Part shown: positions 1 through 7,506 of the stretch, piece by piece
Position numbering within the stretch: the stretch's first letter is position 1
How the letters are laid out: each line of letters starts with the position of its first letter
Assembly (NCBI GenBank): GCA_934130975.1
Contig: CAKOYU010000016.1
Coordinates: forward strand, 1-35,157
Source: an uncultured Clostridia bacterium
GTDB lineage: Bacteria > Bacillota > Clostridia > TANB77 > CAG-508
Length of the DNA: 35,157 nucleotides
Direction of reading: 5' to 3'
The notes under the pieces: model-generated
The model's input: the letters and a program-made list of their open reading frames with translations, nothing else
What the model was told of the DNA's origin: nothing
Databases searched by the model: none
Made by a program: the position numbers and the translations under genes

Positions 1-501
1 TTCATTGTTACTTTTCCTCCTTATATCATTTTTGTAAAGTGTGTATATTCCTGTAAGTAATAAAATAAAATCACCTAATACCATGAACCAACTATGGTAA
101 TAAATATAATAAGAACCATATAAAATTCCTGTTGTTATTCCAGATATTCTAACTAATTTCATATTTGATTGCCATAGACAATATGATCTAATCATTGAAC
201 CAATTGTTGGTAATAGCGAAACCCACCCTGTCCATGAAAAATAACAATTTATCATAATTATTCCTTCAAAAATAAATAGTATTATTAAATATACAGATTT
301 ACTAAATTTATTTTTATTTATAAATATAAAAGTCCTTATTAAATTTATTATACTTAAAATTGCGCCTGTAAAAGCAGATATTAAAAAATCATATATTGCT
401 TCAAAAAAGCAGTTTAATGATTGAACATATAATGATTTTTTTCTATCTTTAATACATATACTAATACACACTGCTAATAATGCTAAAATACTAAATACCA
501 T
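1..501 (-). CDS. YgjV-like inner-membrane protein (partial)
   Basis: An open frame of 167 codons runs from an ATG at 501 to the window edge, so the C-terminus is missing. GGAG lies about 8 bases upstream of the ATG. The protein is almost wholly hydrophobic, with several predicted membrane helices. The order of features resembles the YgjV (Imp-YgjV) family: a first helix, then KDRKKSLYVQ, then FTGAILSIINLIRTFIF, then a helix, then SLLPTIGSMIRSYCLWQ. The function of that family is unknown. Family assignment is from memory of the pattern and is moderately sure; that this is a coding gene is much surer. Confidence 0.7.
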   Translation of the reverse strand, partial: MVFSILALLAVCISICIKDRKKSLYVQSLNCFFEAIYDFLISAFTGAILSIINLIRTFIFINKNKFSKSVYLIILFIFEGIIMINCYFSWTGWVSLLPTIGSMIRSYCLWQSNMKLVRISGITTGILYGSYYIYYHSWFMVLGDFILLLTGIYTLYKNDIRRKSNNE

Positions 502-610
502 TTTTTATTTCTCCTATAATCTCTACTTTTATTTTGTTTAGTCAACCCATACCACCTAATATGGTATGAGTTAGGCACTGAACAGTTGATTTTCGCCCAA
601 ATATAAGGCT

Positions 611-1969
611 TTATTTAAGATTTAGAACACATACACATTCAACATGACTTGAAAAAGGAAACATATCAACAGGCACAATAGTTTTAATATCATACTGATC
701 TTCCAAAAAAGTCAAATCCCTAATCAAAGTAGCAGGATTACAACTAATATAAACAATCTTTTTAGGTTTAATCTTCAAAATATTATTAATACTATTTCTA
801 TCAAGACCTTTTCTAGGAGGATCAAACATAACAATATCAGCCGAAATTCCTTTATTATTAATCAAATCATCTAAAACAACTTCAACATCACCAGCATAGA
901 ACTCAGTATTATCAATATTATTAATTTTAGCATTTTCTTTTGCTGCCTTGATTGCCTCTTCTACAATTTCTATGCCGTACACCTTTTTGGCATATTTTGA
1001 CATAAATAAAGTAATTGTACCAATTCCACAATACAAGTCAAAAACTGTATCTTGTTTAGCTATTTGAGCCATTTCGACACCTAAGTTATATAATTTTTCT
1101 GCTTGTACAGGATTTACTTGGTAAAAAGATAATGGTGAAATTTTAAAAGTATATTCTCCTAAAATATCCTCAATATATCCATCTCCATATATATTGACAT
1201 TTTCTTTTCCTAGTATTACATTTGTATTTCTCATATTTATATTTTTAACAATTGTCTTTATTTGCGGAAATTTACTTGTAACTTCTTGAATTAATTGAGC
1301 TTCTTTGGGAATTGTTTTTCCATTAATTACTAATATACACATAATTTCATTTGTTTTTATCCCCACTTTTATTACAATATGCCTAAATAAACCTTTACCT
1401 TTTTTTTCATTATAAATACTAATTTTATTATCTTTTATAAATTGTAAAATTGTTTTTGCTATTTCTTCTGATTTTGGATTTTGAATCAAACATTTTTCCA
1501 TAGGTATAACATCATGCGTTCTTTGTGCAAATACTCCTATTACAGGTTCTCCCTCTTTATTTATCCCAATTGGATATTGTGCTTTGTTTCTATAATGAAA
1601 TGGATTTTCCATTCCGATTGTTTCTTGAACTTTTACCTTTGTCTTTAATGTTTTATTTACTAAACTTTGAACTGCATTTTGCTTCATTTTCAATGTTTCT
1701 TCATATTTTATATGTCTTAGATTACATCCACCACATCTTTTATATGTTGTACAATCTGCTTCTTGTCTTGTTTCTGATAATTCTAATATTTCTAATACTT
1801 TTCCAAATGCATGTGAACTTAATACTTTTACAATTAGAATTTTTACCTTTTCACCTTTTATTGTTCCTGGTATAAATACTGTAAAACCATCAATTTTAGC
1901 AATTCCTTCTCCTTCATATCCATTATCAATTATTTCTACTATATATTCTTGATTTTTCTTTATTTCCAT
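611..1969 (-). CDS. rlmD: 23S rRNA (uracil-C5)-methyltransferase, RlmD/RlmCD type
   Basis: SAM-dependent enzyme that makes 5-methyluridine in 23S rRNA. The N-terminal 60 residues look like a TRAM RNA-binding domain. Cys73, Cys79, Cys82 (CTTYKRCGGC) and Cys160 fit the [4Fe-4S] cluster ligands of the family. The SAM-binding motif is FDLYCGIGT (310-318), followed by FDPPRKGLD (382-390). The catalytic cysteine is Cys410 in SCNPATLIRDL and the general base is probably Glu444 in SSHVEC. The length of 452 is usual. In Firmicutes one enzyme often methylates both U747 and U1939 (RlmCD), so the site specificity cannot be told from sequence. It has its own promoter upstream and is not obviously in an operon. 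Confidence 0.93.
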   Translation of the reverse strand: MEIKKNQEYIVEIIDNGYEGEGIAKIDGFTVFIPGTIKGEKVKILIVKVLSSHAFGKVLEILELSETRQEADCTTYKRCGGCNLRHIKYEETLKMKQNAVQSLVNKTLKTKVKVQETIGMENPFHYRNKAQYPIGINKEGEPVIGVFAQRTHDVIPMEKCLIQNPKSEEIAKTILQFIKDNKISIYNEKKGKGLFRHIVIKVGIKTNEIMCILVINGKTIPKEAQLIQEVTSKFPQIKTIVKNINMRNTNVILGKENVNIYGDGYIEDILGEYTFKISPLSFYQVNPVQAEKLYNLGVEMAQIAKQDTVFDLYCGIGTITLFMSKYAKKVYGIEIVEEAIKAAKENAKINNIDNTEFYAGDVEVVLDDLINNKGISADIVMFDPPRKGLDRNSINNILKIKPKKIVYISCNPATLIRDLTFLEDQYDIKTIVPVDMFPFSSHVECVCVLNLK

Positions 1970-2004
1970 TCTTATATTGGACTCCTTTTTGTAACATTGT
2001 GTTT

Positions 2005-2033
2005 ATGTTATCATATCTAGTCAATTTTTTCAA
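2005..2033 (-). promoter_or_regulatory. Sigma-A-type promoter of rlmD
   Basis: On the minus strand, TTGAAA and TAACAT are separated by 17 bases, about 35 bases upstream of the rlmD ATG. Confidence 0.55.
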
Positions 2034-2043
2034 TAATTTATTA

Positions 2044-2072
2044 TTTACATTTTACATCTTTTATGATAAGAT
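2044..2072 (+). promoter_or_regulatory. Sigma-A-type promoter of the 57-residue ORF
   Basis: TTTACA, 17 bases, TAAGAT, with an overlapping TATGAT at 2062-2067. It lies just upstream of AAGGAG at 2087 and the ATG at 2101, and is divergent from the rlmD promoter. Confidence 0.45.
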
Positions 2073-2100
2073 AAAAAAAATTTAGTAAGGAGTGTTCAAT

Positions 2101-2274
2101 ATGCCTGATAAAAATGAAAATAAAAAAGAAATTGAAGTTGTTAAAGGAGATGGCTCAAACTTAGAAATTTCTCAAGTTTATGATCACATAAATGCTGCCA
2201 AACCACAAAACAAAGATAAAAAACCTAAAAACATAATCGTGCCTAATGAGAAAAAAATAGAAAAAAAGAACTAG
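2101..2274 (+). CDS. Small lysine-rich hypothetical protein (57 aa)
   Basis: I chose ATG 2101 (MPDKNENKKEIE) over the in-frame GTG at 2092 because AAGGAG at 2087-2092 is 8 bases from the ATG and overlaps the GTG. The protein is hydrophilic, rich in Lys, Asn and Glu, with no membrane segment and no motif I recognise. A promoter upstream and a hairpin terminator directly after the stop make it an independent transcription unit, which supports it being real. It is convergent with the acyl-CoA synthetase gene. Function unknown. Confidence 0.65.
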   Translation: MPDKNENKKEIEVVKGDGSNLEISQVYDHINAAKPQNKDKKPKNIIVPNEKKIEKKN

Positions 2275-2304
2275 GGTCTATTATTTAGATCCTAGTATTT
2301 TTTT
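2271..2304. terminator. Terminator between convergent genes
   Basis: CTAGGGTCTA (2271-2280) pairs with TAGATCCTAG (2286-2295) around a 5-base loop, with one G-T wobble. T-run at 2298-2304 on the plus strand. It overlaps both stop codons. Confidence 0.7.
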
Positions 2305-4005
2305 GATTTCTTCTTGTCTTTTTACTTTTTGTGTTGTTGTTTTTATTAATTCTTGGTCTGTTAAAATCATGTTTTTGATATATTTATATGGTGGAAATGT
2401 TTTATTTATTTCTTTTATTTGTTCCCATATAATTTTTCTTAACTCTTCTTCTGTTGCATCTGGATATTTTTCTTTTGCAATATCCGTATTATACACTATT
2501 TTTACTGATAATTTTAAGTCATTTTTGTCTTTTTCATCTGGCATTCCATAAACTATACATTCTTTTACTAAATCAAGTCTATTTATTAATGTTTCTAATT
2601 CTTCTGGAAATACTTTTTTACCATTCTTTAGAACTATCATATCTTTTTGTCTACCTGTTAAGAATATAAATCCATCTTTATCAATATATCCTAAATCTCC
2701 TGTATAGAACCATCCATCTCTTATAACTTTATTTGTTTCTTCTTCATTTTCATAATATCCAAGCATTACATTTGGGCCTTTTACACGAAGTTCTCCAATT
2801 CCATTTTCGTCTTTATCTACTATTTCTAGTTCTACATTATCCATTGGAAATCCTATTGAGCCACTTCTCTTTTTATATGCATTTTCTGCCGCAATTACAG
2901 GTGCTGTTTCTGTTAGCCCATATCCCTGTACTAACTCGATTCCTAAATCATTAAATCCTTTTGCAACTTTTTTATCTAATGGCGCTCCACCTGATATTAT
3001 AAATCTCATGTTTCCTCCAAGTGCATCTAATACCGGCTTAAACATTTTCTTTCTAACATCTATATGGCATTTTAATAATGCATTACTTACTTTTTTAGCA
3101 AAGTTAATTGTCTTTGTTTTTCCTTGTTTCTCAACTTCTTTTTCAATATTTCTATATATTGCCTCTACAAGTAGTGGAACTCCAACAAATAAAGAAACTT
3201 TATATTCTCTTAAATTTTGTGCCACATATCTTAATCCATCTGGAAATGCTGTTGCAATTCCTGCAGATAACATTACTATCATTTCTGTTGAGCCAAATAT
3301 ATGATGGAATGGCAAAAACGCTAAATTTACATCCGTTGGTAAAAATCTTTCTACTAATTGCATTGCATATACATTTGATGATATATTATGTTGAGATAAC
3401 ATTACTGCTTTTGATTTTGATGTTGTTCCAGATGTAAACAATAAAATCCCCATTTTATCTTCATCAATTTTATTTTGAATATATTCTTTTTCTCCTTGTT
3501 TTACTAAATCTTCTCCTTGAGCTTTTAAATTCCAAAAATTCTTATAACCTTCTTTTTCTGACATACAAATATATTCTTGTAAATTTGTATTACCTCTACT
3601 TTTTATTTCTTCTATGTTCTCTATGTATTTTTCATCAAAAACTACAACATCAGCTTTACTTCTTTCTAAGCAACTTTCTAGCTCATCAACTTGTAATTCT
3701 TTATCTAGAGGAACAGATACAATTCCACCTAATAAATTTGATAAATGAGCAATTACCCATTCATATCTATTTCTTCCTACTATAGCTATTCTTTTGTCTT
3801 TAAATCCCATTTCATATAATTTTGTTCCAAATGCATTGATATCTTGTAATAATTTCTTATATGTAATATTTTCATATGTAACTTTTTTATCTTCTTTATG
3901 TTTTAATATAAAAGCTGTATTTTTTGCATACTGCTTAGCTGAATTGTATATTATCCCTTTGATATCTTTAAATTCTATTGCATTAAAATATCTTTCTCTT
4001 TCCAT
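2281..4005 (-). CDS. AMP-binding long-chain acyl-CoA synthetase/ligase
   Basis: ANL-superfamily adenylate-forming enzyme, most like long-chain fatty acid:CoA ligase: a fatty acid is adenylated with ATP and passed to CoA. Motifs are LLFTSGTTSKSKAVM (about 188-202, the phosphate-binding loop), YGLTETAPV, GELRVKGPNVMLGYY and GWFYTGDLGYIDKDGF. The hinge follows as GRQKDMIVLKNGKKVFPEE, and a C-terminal Lys in the TTTQKVKRQEE region fits the second catalytic conformation. I chose ATG 4005 (MERERYFNAIEF, 574 aa) because AAAGGAAA lies upstream; the in-frame ATG at 4047 has no ribosome site. The family is broad, so the exact acid is unknown. Confidence 0.88.
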   Translation of the reverse strand: MERERYFNAIEFKDIKGIIYNSAKQYAKNTAFILKHKEDKKVTYENITYKKLLQDINAFGTKLYEMGFKDKRIAIVGRNRYEWVIAHLSNLLGGIVSVPLDKELQVDELESCLERSKADVVVFDEKYIENIEEIKSRGNTNLQEYICMSEKEGYKNFWNLKAQGEDLVKQGEKEYIQNKIDEDKMGILLFTSGTTSKSKAVMLSQHNISSNVYAMQLVERFLPTDVNLAFLPFHHIFGSTEMIVMLSAGIATAFPDGLRYVAQNLREYKVSLFVGVPLLVEAIYRNIEKEVEKQGKTKTINFAKKVSNALLKCHIDVRKKMFKPVLDALGGNMRFIISGGAPLDKKVAKGFNDLGIELVQGYGLTETAPVIAAENAYKKRSGSIGFPMDNVELEIVDKDENGIGELRVKGPNVMLGYYENEEETNKVIRDGWFYTGDLGYIDKDGFIFLTGRQKDMIVLKNGKKVFPEELETLINRLDLVKECIVYGMPDEKDKNDLKLSVKIVYNTDIAKEKYPDATEEELRKIIWEQIKEINKTFPPYKYIKNMILTDQELIKTTTQKVKRQEEIKKILGSK

Positions 4006-4066
4006 TATACATTTCCTTTCTATTTTGCTGTCTATTATCTTTTGCATCTATCTGGTTTTCAATACT

Positions 4067-4095
4067 AGATTATCACATAAAAAATATGTTGTCAA
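4067..4095 (-). promoter_or_regulatory. Sigma-A-type promoter of the acyl-CoA synthetase gene
   Basis: On the minus strand, TTGACA, 17 bases, TAATCT. The predicted start point lies about 55 bases upstream of the chosen ATG at 4005, which also argues against the ATG at 4047. Confidence 0.65.
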
Positions 4096-4122
4096 TATAC
4101 TGACCGCACTTTCTAAAATTTT

Positions 4123-4209
4123 TGCGCATTTGGGACCGGTTCTGTTTTGCTCACTGCGCATTTGGGACCGGTTCTGTTTTGTGCACAAGACTGGTACTTT
4201 TTTGTGCAC
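4123..4209 (+). repeat. Dispersed intergenic repeat, copy 1 (units A-A-B)
   Basis: Two 32-bp tandem A units (TGCGCATTTGGGACCGGTTC, then TGTTTTGC/T) start at about 4123 and 4155. A related B unit (TGCACAAGACTGGTAC, then TTTTTTG) follows from 4182. Each A unit carries ACCGGT. The copy lies upstream of the acyl-CoA synthetase promoter and after the nuclease terminator. Related copies are at 22592-22675 and 33502-33588. Confidence 0.9.
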
Positions 4210-4219
4210 TATTACACAA

Positions 4220-4255
4220 AAAGAAAGAATCTAAATATTTTCAGATTCTTTCTTT
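4220..4255. terminator. Terminator of the nuclease gene
   Basis: Perfect 13-bp inverted repeat (AAAGAAAGAATCT at 4220-4232 and its complement at 4243-4255) with a 10-base loop, followed by a T-run on the minus strand. It overlaps the stop codon of the nuclease gene. Confidence 0.75.
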
Positions 4256-5021
4256 ATTTAACTAATTTGCTATTTCCTGTTGCATAATCAATCTCTATGC
4301 CAGGCTGTACATTATAAACATATATATTAAAGCATACTCCACTTCCATTGTCTTCTACAGAATATGCCTCCATCTGCACACCATTCGCTACTAAATTTTG
4401 ATTTTTAAAAATAGGCGTTACTCTATATAGTACATGATTTTTAGGGTTTTTATCTATATATTCATCTACCTTATTTTCAAATGGTAACATTCCTTCCACA
4501 TTCATATATCGAGTTCCTGTAATTAGATTTTTGGCATTCGCATTTTCTCCAGCTAGTTGATATCCTATTAAATGACATCTATTATATAAATAGTTTCCTT
4601 CTACTACGCCTGGATATTTAGCTGTTTGCCAACCTGTTGGTTTTACACTTGAAATTGCTCCTCTTTTTTCATTTTCTGATGGCATTATTTCTTTGCATAT
4701 ATTTGCATATGCAATTCCACATCTTCCCAGTGAGTCTAAATCACTATATGTTTCAAATGCTTTTGTCGTATATTCGTTTTCAGTAAATGTTGGCTTGTTA
4801 TTATTTATTTCTATGTATGGACTTTGACTATATTTCGGAATATTTTCTAAGTTTATTGATGTTGCACTTGATGTTGTTACAGTATTGCTTTCATTAGTTT
4901 TATTTGAGTTGTTGTCTTGTGTTCCTATTCCAAAGTATCCTGTTATTCCTATTATTATTGTTATACATAGTAATATTATTAGTTCACTTAAATTGTTTCT
5001 TTTGTTTCTTTTTCTACTCAT
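4254..5021 (-). CDS. Membrane-anchored DNA/RNA non-specific endonuclease (EndA/streptodornase-like)
   Basis: Nuclease of the beta-beta-alpha metal superfamily. Residues 1-10 are basic and 11-33 form one membrane helix, so the catalytic domain should be outside the cell. A low-complexity Ser/Thr/Asn linker (36-56) follows. The active site is NRCHLIGYQLAGENANAKN (147-165): His150 is the expected general base, and the asparagines in ENANAKN...RYMN are the metal-site region. Relatives usually read R-S-H or R-G-H; here Cys149 replaces the small residue. AAAGGAT precedes the ATG. It is 11 bases downstream of the 115-residue ORF, probably co-transcribed. Possible roles are nutrient scavenging, DNA uptake or attack on DNA; I cannot choose. 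Confidence 0.88.
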   Translation of the reverse strand: MSRKRNKRNNLSELIILLCITIIIGITGYFGIGTQDNNSNKTNESNTVTTSSATSINLENIPKYSQSPYIEINNNKPTFTENEYTTKAFETYSDLDSLGRCGIAYANICKEIMPSENEKRGAISSVKPTGWQTAKYPGVVEGNYLYNRCHLIGYQLAGENANAKNLITGTRYMNVEGMLPFENKVDEYIDKNPKNHVLYRVTPIFKNQNLVANGVQMEAYSVEDNGSGVCFNIYVYNVQPGIEIDYATGNSKLVK

Positions 5022-5032
5022 TTTTATCCTTT

Positions 5033-5380
5033 CTATTTCTCAACTTCTTCTAGCATATCATACCCATTTTCTGAATATAACTCATATTTTCCATCTTTAT
5101 ATTGAAGCATTGCTCCTTCTTTTGCTACTTTTAATAATTCTTCAGACGTTATTACTTCTTTAAATTCATGTTCCGGTTTATCTGTAAAATCCCACAAATA
5201 AACTTCGCCATTTCTATCTTCTGTTACTAAATATAAATGTCCTTCTTTTCTATCTTCTTGTAACTCTTGATTTTGCTTATTTTTATTTTCTAAGCTTTCT
5301 GATAAATCTTGCATAAATTCCTTTACATTGTCATTGTCTTTGATTTGTTTTGCTATGTTTTTTAAGAGATCTAAATTCAC
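5033..5380 (-). CDS. Hypothetical acidic protein (115 aa)
   Basis: Starts with GTG at 5380, with AAAGGAGG 6 bases upstream, which fixes the start. The N-terminal half is charged and probably helical (Glu/Asn/Lys-rich, 10-45). The C-terminal half looks like a small beta domain (HLYLVTEDRNGEVYLWDF, then KDGKYELYSENGYD). There is no signal peptide or membrane segment. It has its own strong promoter and leads into the nuclease gene with an 11-base gap. It might be an immunity or partner protein of the nuclease, but that rests on position alone. Family not recognised. Confidence 0.7.
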   Translation of the reverse strand: MNLDLLKNIAKQIKDNDNVKEFMQDLSESLENKNKQNQELQEDRKEGHLYLVTEDRNGEVYLWDFTDKPEHEFKEVITSEELLKVAKEGAMLQYKDGKYELYSENGYDMLEEVEK

Positions 5381-5460
5381 AATATTCCTCCTTTCTTGTG
5401 AATAATATTTGTTGTTTTATTAAAGTTTGTATTAAAATTTGAATTAATAAATTATAAAAA

Positions 5461-5501
5461 TATAGATTAAATATGTTACATAATACCATATTCAATCTAT
5501 A
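5461..5501 (-). promoter_or_regulatory. 15-bp inverted repeat: operator and/or terminator
   Basis: Arms at 5461-5475 (TATAGATTAAATATG) and 5487-5501 (CATATTCAATCTATA) differ at one pair, which is a G-U wobble in minus-strand RNA; a T-run follows on that strand. This could terminate the upstream 149-residue gene. The same arms flank the -10 box of the promoter at 5480-5508, which is the layout of a repressor site. Confidence 0.6.
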
Positions 5502-5508
5502 TTGTCAA
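5480..5508 (-). promoter_or_regulatory. Strong sigma-A-type promoter of the 115-aa/nuclease unit
   Basis: On the minus strand, TTGACA, 17 bases, TATTAT. The 15-bp inverted repeat is centred on the -10 box. Confidence 0.65.
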
Positions 5509-5516
5509 TTTATATA

Positions 5517-5966
5517 TCAGTTTATATGAAATATCTTTTTCAAAAAATTAATAATCTTTTCATAGAATTTTTCTTTTTTGATTTCTACTGGCAAATTACT
5601 TTGAATTTCTTCATCCTGCTGAATTACCTTTTGTTTCTTTTTAAATAAATTGTCTGGGTTGTATTTTTCCCTTTTTATATTTTCCTCAATTTCTCTACCA
5701 TTTCTTTCTTTCTCTAATATTCGTTCTTTTTGTTCAGGAGTTGCCCAATAATCACGAAATATATTTGCTAAAATTGCTTTGGTTTCTTCTAAAATATCTT
5801 GTTCTTCAAAACTTTTACTAATATCAATTTTAAAATCATATTTGTCATCCATATTAATTTTAAACGTTTTAATCATTTCTTGGGGAATTTTATCAACACT
5901 CTCTTGAGGTACATACTTCAATATTTCTATTACTTGTTTATATGCTTTTGGATATTTATCTTCCAT
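5517..5966 (-). CDS. Hypothetical protein (149 aa)
   Basis: A GGAGG site precedes the ATG, 22 bases after the stop of the 497-residue gene, so the two are probably one transcript. The N-terminal half (YPKAYKQVIEILKYVPQESV ... IFRDYWATPEQKERI) looks compact and helical. The middle (100-135) is highly charged, and the last 20 residues (FYEKIINFLKKIFHIN) form an amphipathic, possibly membrane-associated helix. I recall similar unnamed proteins in gut Clostridia but no function. No catalytic motif is visible. Confidence 0.7.
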   Translation of the reverse strand: MEDKYPKAYKQVIEILKYVPQESVDKIPQEMIKTFKINMDDKYDFKIDISKSFEEQDILEETKAILANIFRDYWATPEQKERILEKERNGREIEENIKREKYNPDNLFKKKQKVIQQDEEIQSNLPVEIKKEKFYEKIINFLKKIFHIN

Positions 5967-5988
5967 CTTTTTGCTTCCTCCACTTATC

Positions 5989-7482
5989 TTACTTTGTTAT
6001 ATTCTTATTCTGTGTTTTCATATCATTTTGCACTCTTCTACCAGCTTCTTCTTTTTGGTTAATATCAGTATCTAATGCAAGTTTTCCTATTTTCCCCTGC
6101 AAAGCCAATTTGCTTTTTTCCTTCGCAAATTCCACAAATTCTCCTATAAGCTGTTCCTCTTCTATTCCATAAGTTTCAATTTCTTTATTCCCTTTTTCTA
6201 AATACTTATCATACATATATGTTAATACACTTAATGCATCTGTTTTTCCATCCACACTTATTTTTTGTATTTTATCTGCTAATATTGATTTATTAGGATA
6301 CGTATTCATATTTCGTGGTGTTACTTTATGTTTTCTCTTACTTTCTAGATTAATAGCTTCTGGATCATAATCTTTACCTTCCAATAAGTCTAAAGAAAGA
6401 TACATACTATCTTTTAAAAATTTTTCCATGTAGTCGAATACTTCTGTTTTAGTTAGTGGACTATCTTGGCTCCTTCTGCTTTCACTCATATATTGAGGCT
6501 TTATTAATACATTATTTAATACAGGCGATTTATCTACTAATAAATTTAAAAATCTATTAATTAAAGATAACATCGCTTCCTGTCCTTTAGAAAAATATAC
6601 TTGTTTTGGTTTATTATAGCCTACTTTTAAATCATTTTCATTTTGAGGTAACATCCCTTTGCTAGCTATACTATTCTCATTATTTTTGTTTGTAAAATGG
6701 AAACAAATCTTCTTCAACTCATCTTCTGATAAATCTTTTGCATCTATCACATCTAATGATGCTTCTTTTTTATCAAAAGAGCTTTTTTCCAAATCTGATA
6801 TATATTCGAAAAATTTTTCCAATCCTCTCATGTAATACATCTCAAGTTGATTCTCTACATTTTCTTTTCCAACTTTATTCAAAAAATTTTGATAAGCATA
6901 TTCTACAACAGCTAGTGCATCATCTTTATCTTTATAGCATAATCTACTAATCTTATCTGGTGATACTCCCCTATCAAATCTAGTATGCATATTATGTTTT
7001 TCCATTACTTTACCAGTTTCATCATCTATATCATCAATTAGATAATCTATTTTTTCTTGTTCTTCTTTGCTCATATTTTCAAATTCTTTTGTAGTTGTTC
7101 CATTCAAATCTAAACTATAATATTTTGCATGTTTTAATATTTGATATGTTATGCTATATGCATTTTTCCATGCATCTTGCTCCGAATCATCTTTATATTC
7201 TGAATATTTTTCCAACCAATTATGTAATACTTTATTTTTTTGTTCGACAGGCTTTTTTTCATTGTCTATGGCATCTTTTGATACTCTTGTTATATTATAC
7301 ACTAATTGCAACATTTCAGTTATCCCTTGGGAAAAAAATACCTTTTTATGAGTTTCAATTCCTTCACTATTATGTCCTATTCTTGCTTCTAGTCCTTTTT
7401 CCTCTATTGATTTTATATCTCCATCTGAAAAATGAAATAGTACATTTTCCAAATCTATATTTTCTGCTTGTATATTCTTCAT
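5989..7482 (-). CDS. Protein of two tandem ART-like units (497 aa), function unknown
   Basis: The protein is an internal duplication. Unit 1 (about 13-205) and unit 2 (about 258-430) share an opening FHFS/FHFT (His17, His262) followed by SIEEKGL/SIASKGM. Next comes KVFFSQG..EMLQLVYN/QVYFSKG..AMLSLINR (47-63, 294-310), then YYSLDL/YLSLDL. The units close with HNMHTR/RNMNTY, DKISRLCYKDKDDALAV/DKIQKISVDGKTDALSV and a YAYQNFL/YMYDKYL helix. The 'H-F-T...SI..KGL...V-F-S' opening resembles ADP-ribosyltransferase-like toxins (DarT and Tpt1 type), but I cannot see a full catalytic set, so this is inference. It lies 24 bases after the MerR-ATPase gene. Confidence 0.75.
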   Translation of the reverse strand: MKNIQAENIDLENVLFHFSDGDIKSIEEKGLEARIGHNSEGIETHKKVFFSQGITEMLQLVYNITRVSKDAIDNEKKPVEQKNKVLHNWLEKYSEYKDDSEQDAWKNAYSITYQILKHAKYYSLDLNGTTTKEFENMSKEEQEKIDYLIDDIDDETGKVMEKHNMHTRFDRGVSPDKISRLCYKDKDDALAVVEYAYQNFLNKVGKENVENQLEMYYMRGLEKFFEYISDLEKSSFDKKEASLDVIDAKDLSEDELKKICFHFTNKNNENSIASKGMLPQNENDLKVGYNKPKQVYFSKGQEAMLSLINRFLNLLVDKSPVLNNVLIKPQYMSESRRSQDSPLTKTEVFDYMEKFLKDSMYLSLDLLEGKDYDPEAINLESKRKHKVTPRNMNTYPNKSILADKIQKISVDGKTDALSVLTYMYDKYLEKGNKEIETYGIEEEQLIGEFVEFAKEKSKLALQGKIGKLALDTDINQKEEAGRRVQNDMKTQNKNITK

Positions 7483-7506
7483 TTTTTCCTCTTTCTATAT
7501 ATTATT

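Noticed and set aside
548..568. Inverted repeat CATACCA...TGGTATG as a terminator of rlmD or the YgjV-like gene
   Set aside because: Only 7 bp with no T-run on either strand.
1525..1875. Long plus-strand frames opposite rlmD, recG, tsaD and other minus-strand genes
   Set aside because: They are Leu/Phe/Ile-rich frames antisense to well-identified genes, with no ribosome sites or motifs.
4123..4209. Short tandem 32-bp repeats as a CRISPR array
   Set aside because: Units are directly adjacent with no unique spacers, there are only two or three per locus, and no cas genes are present.
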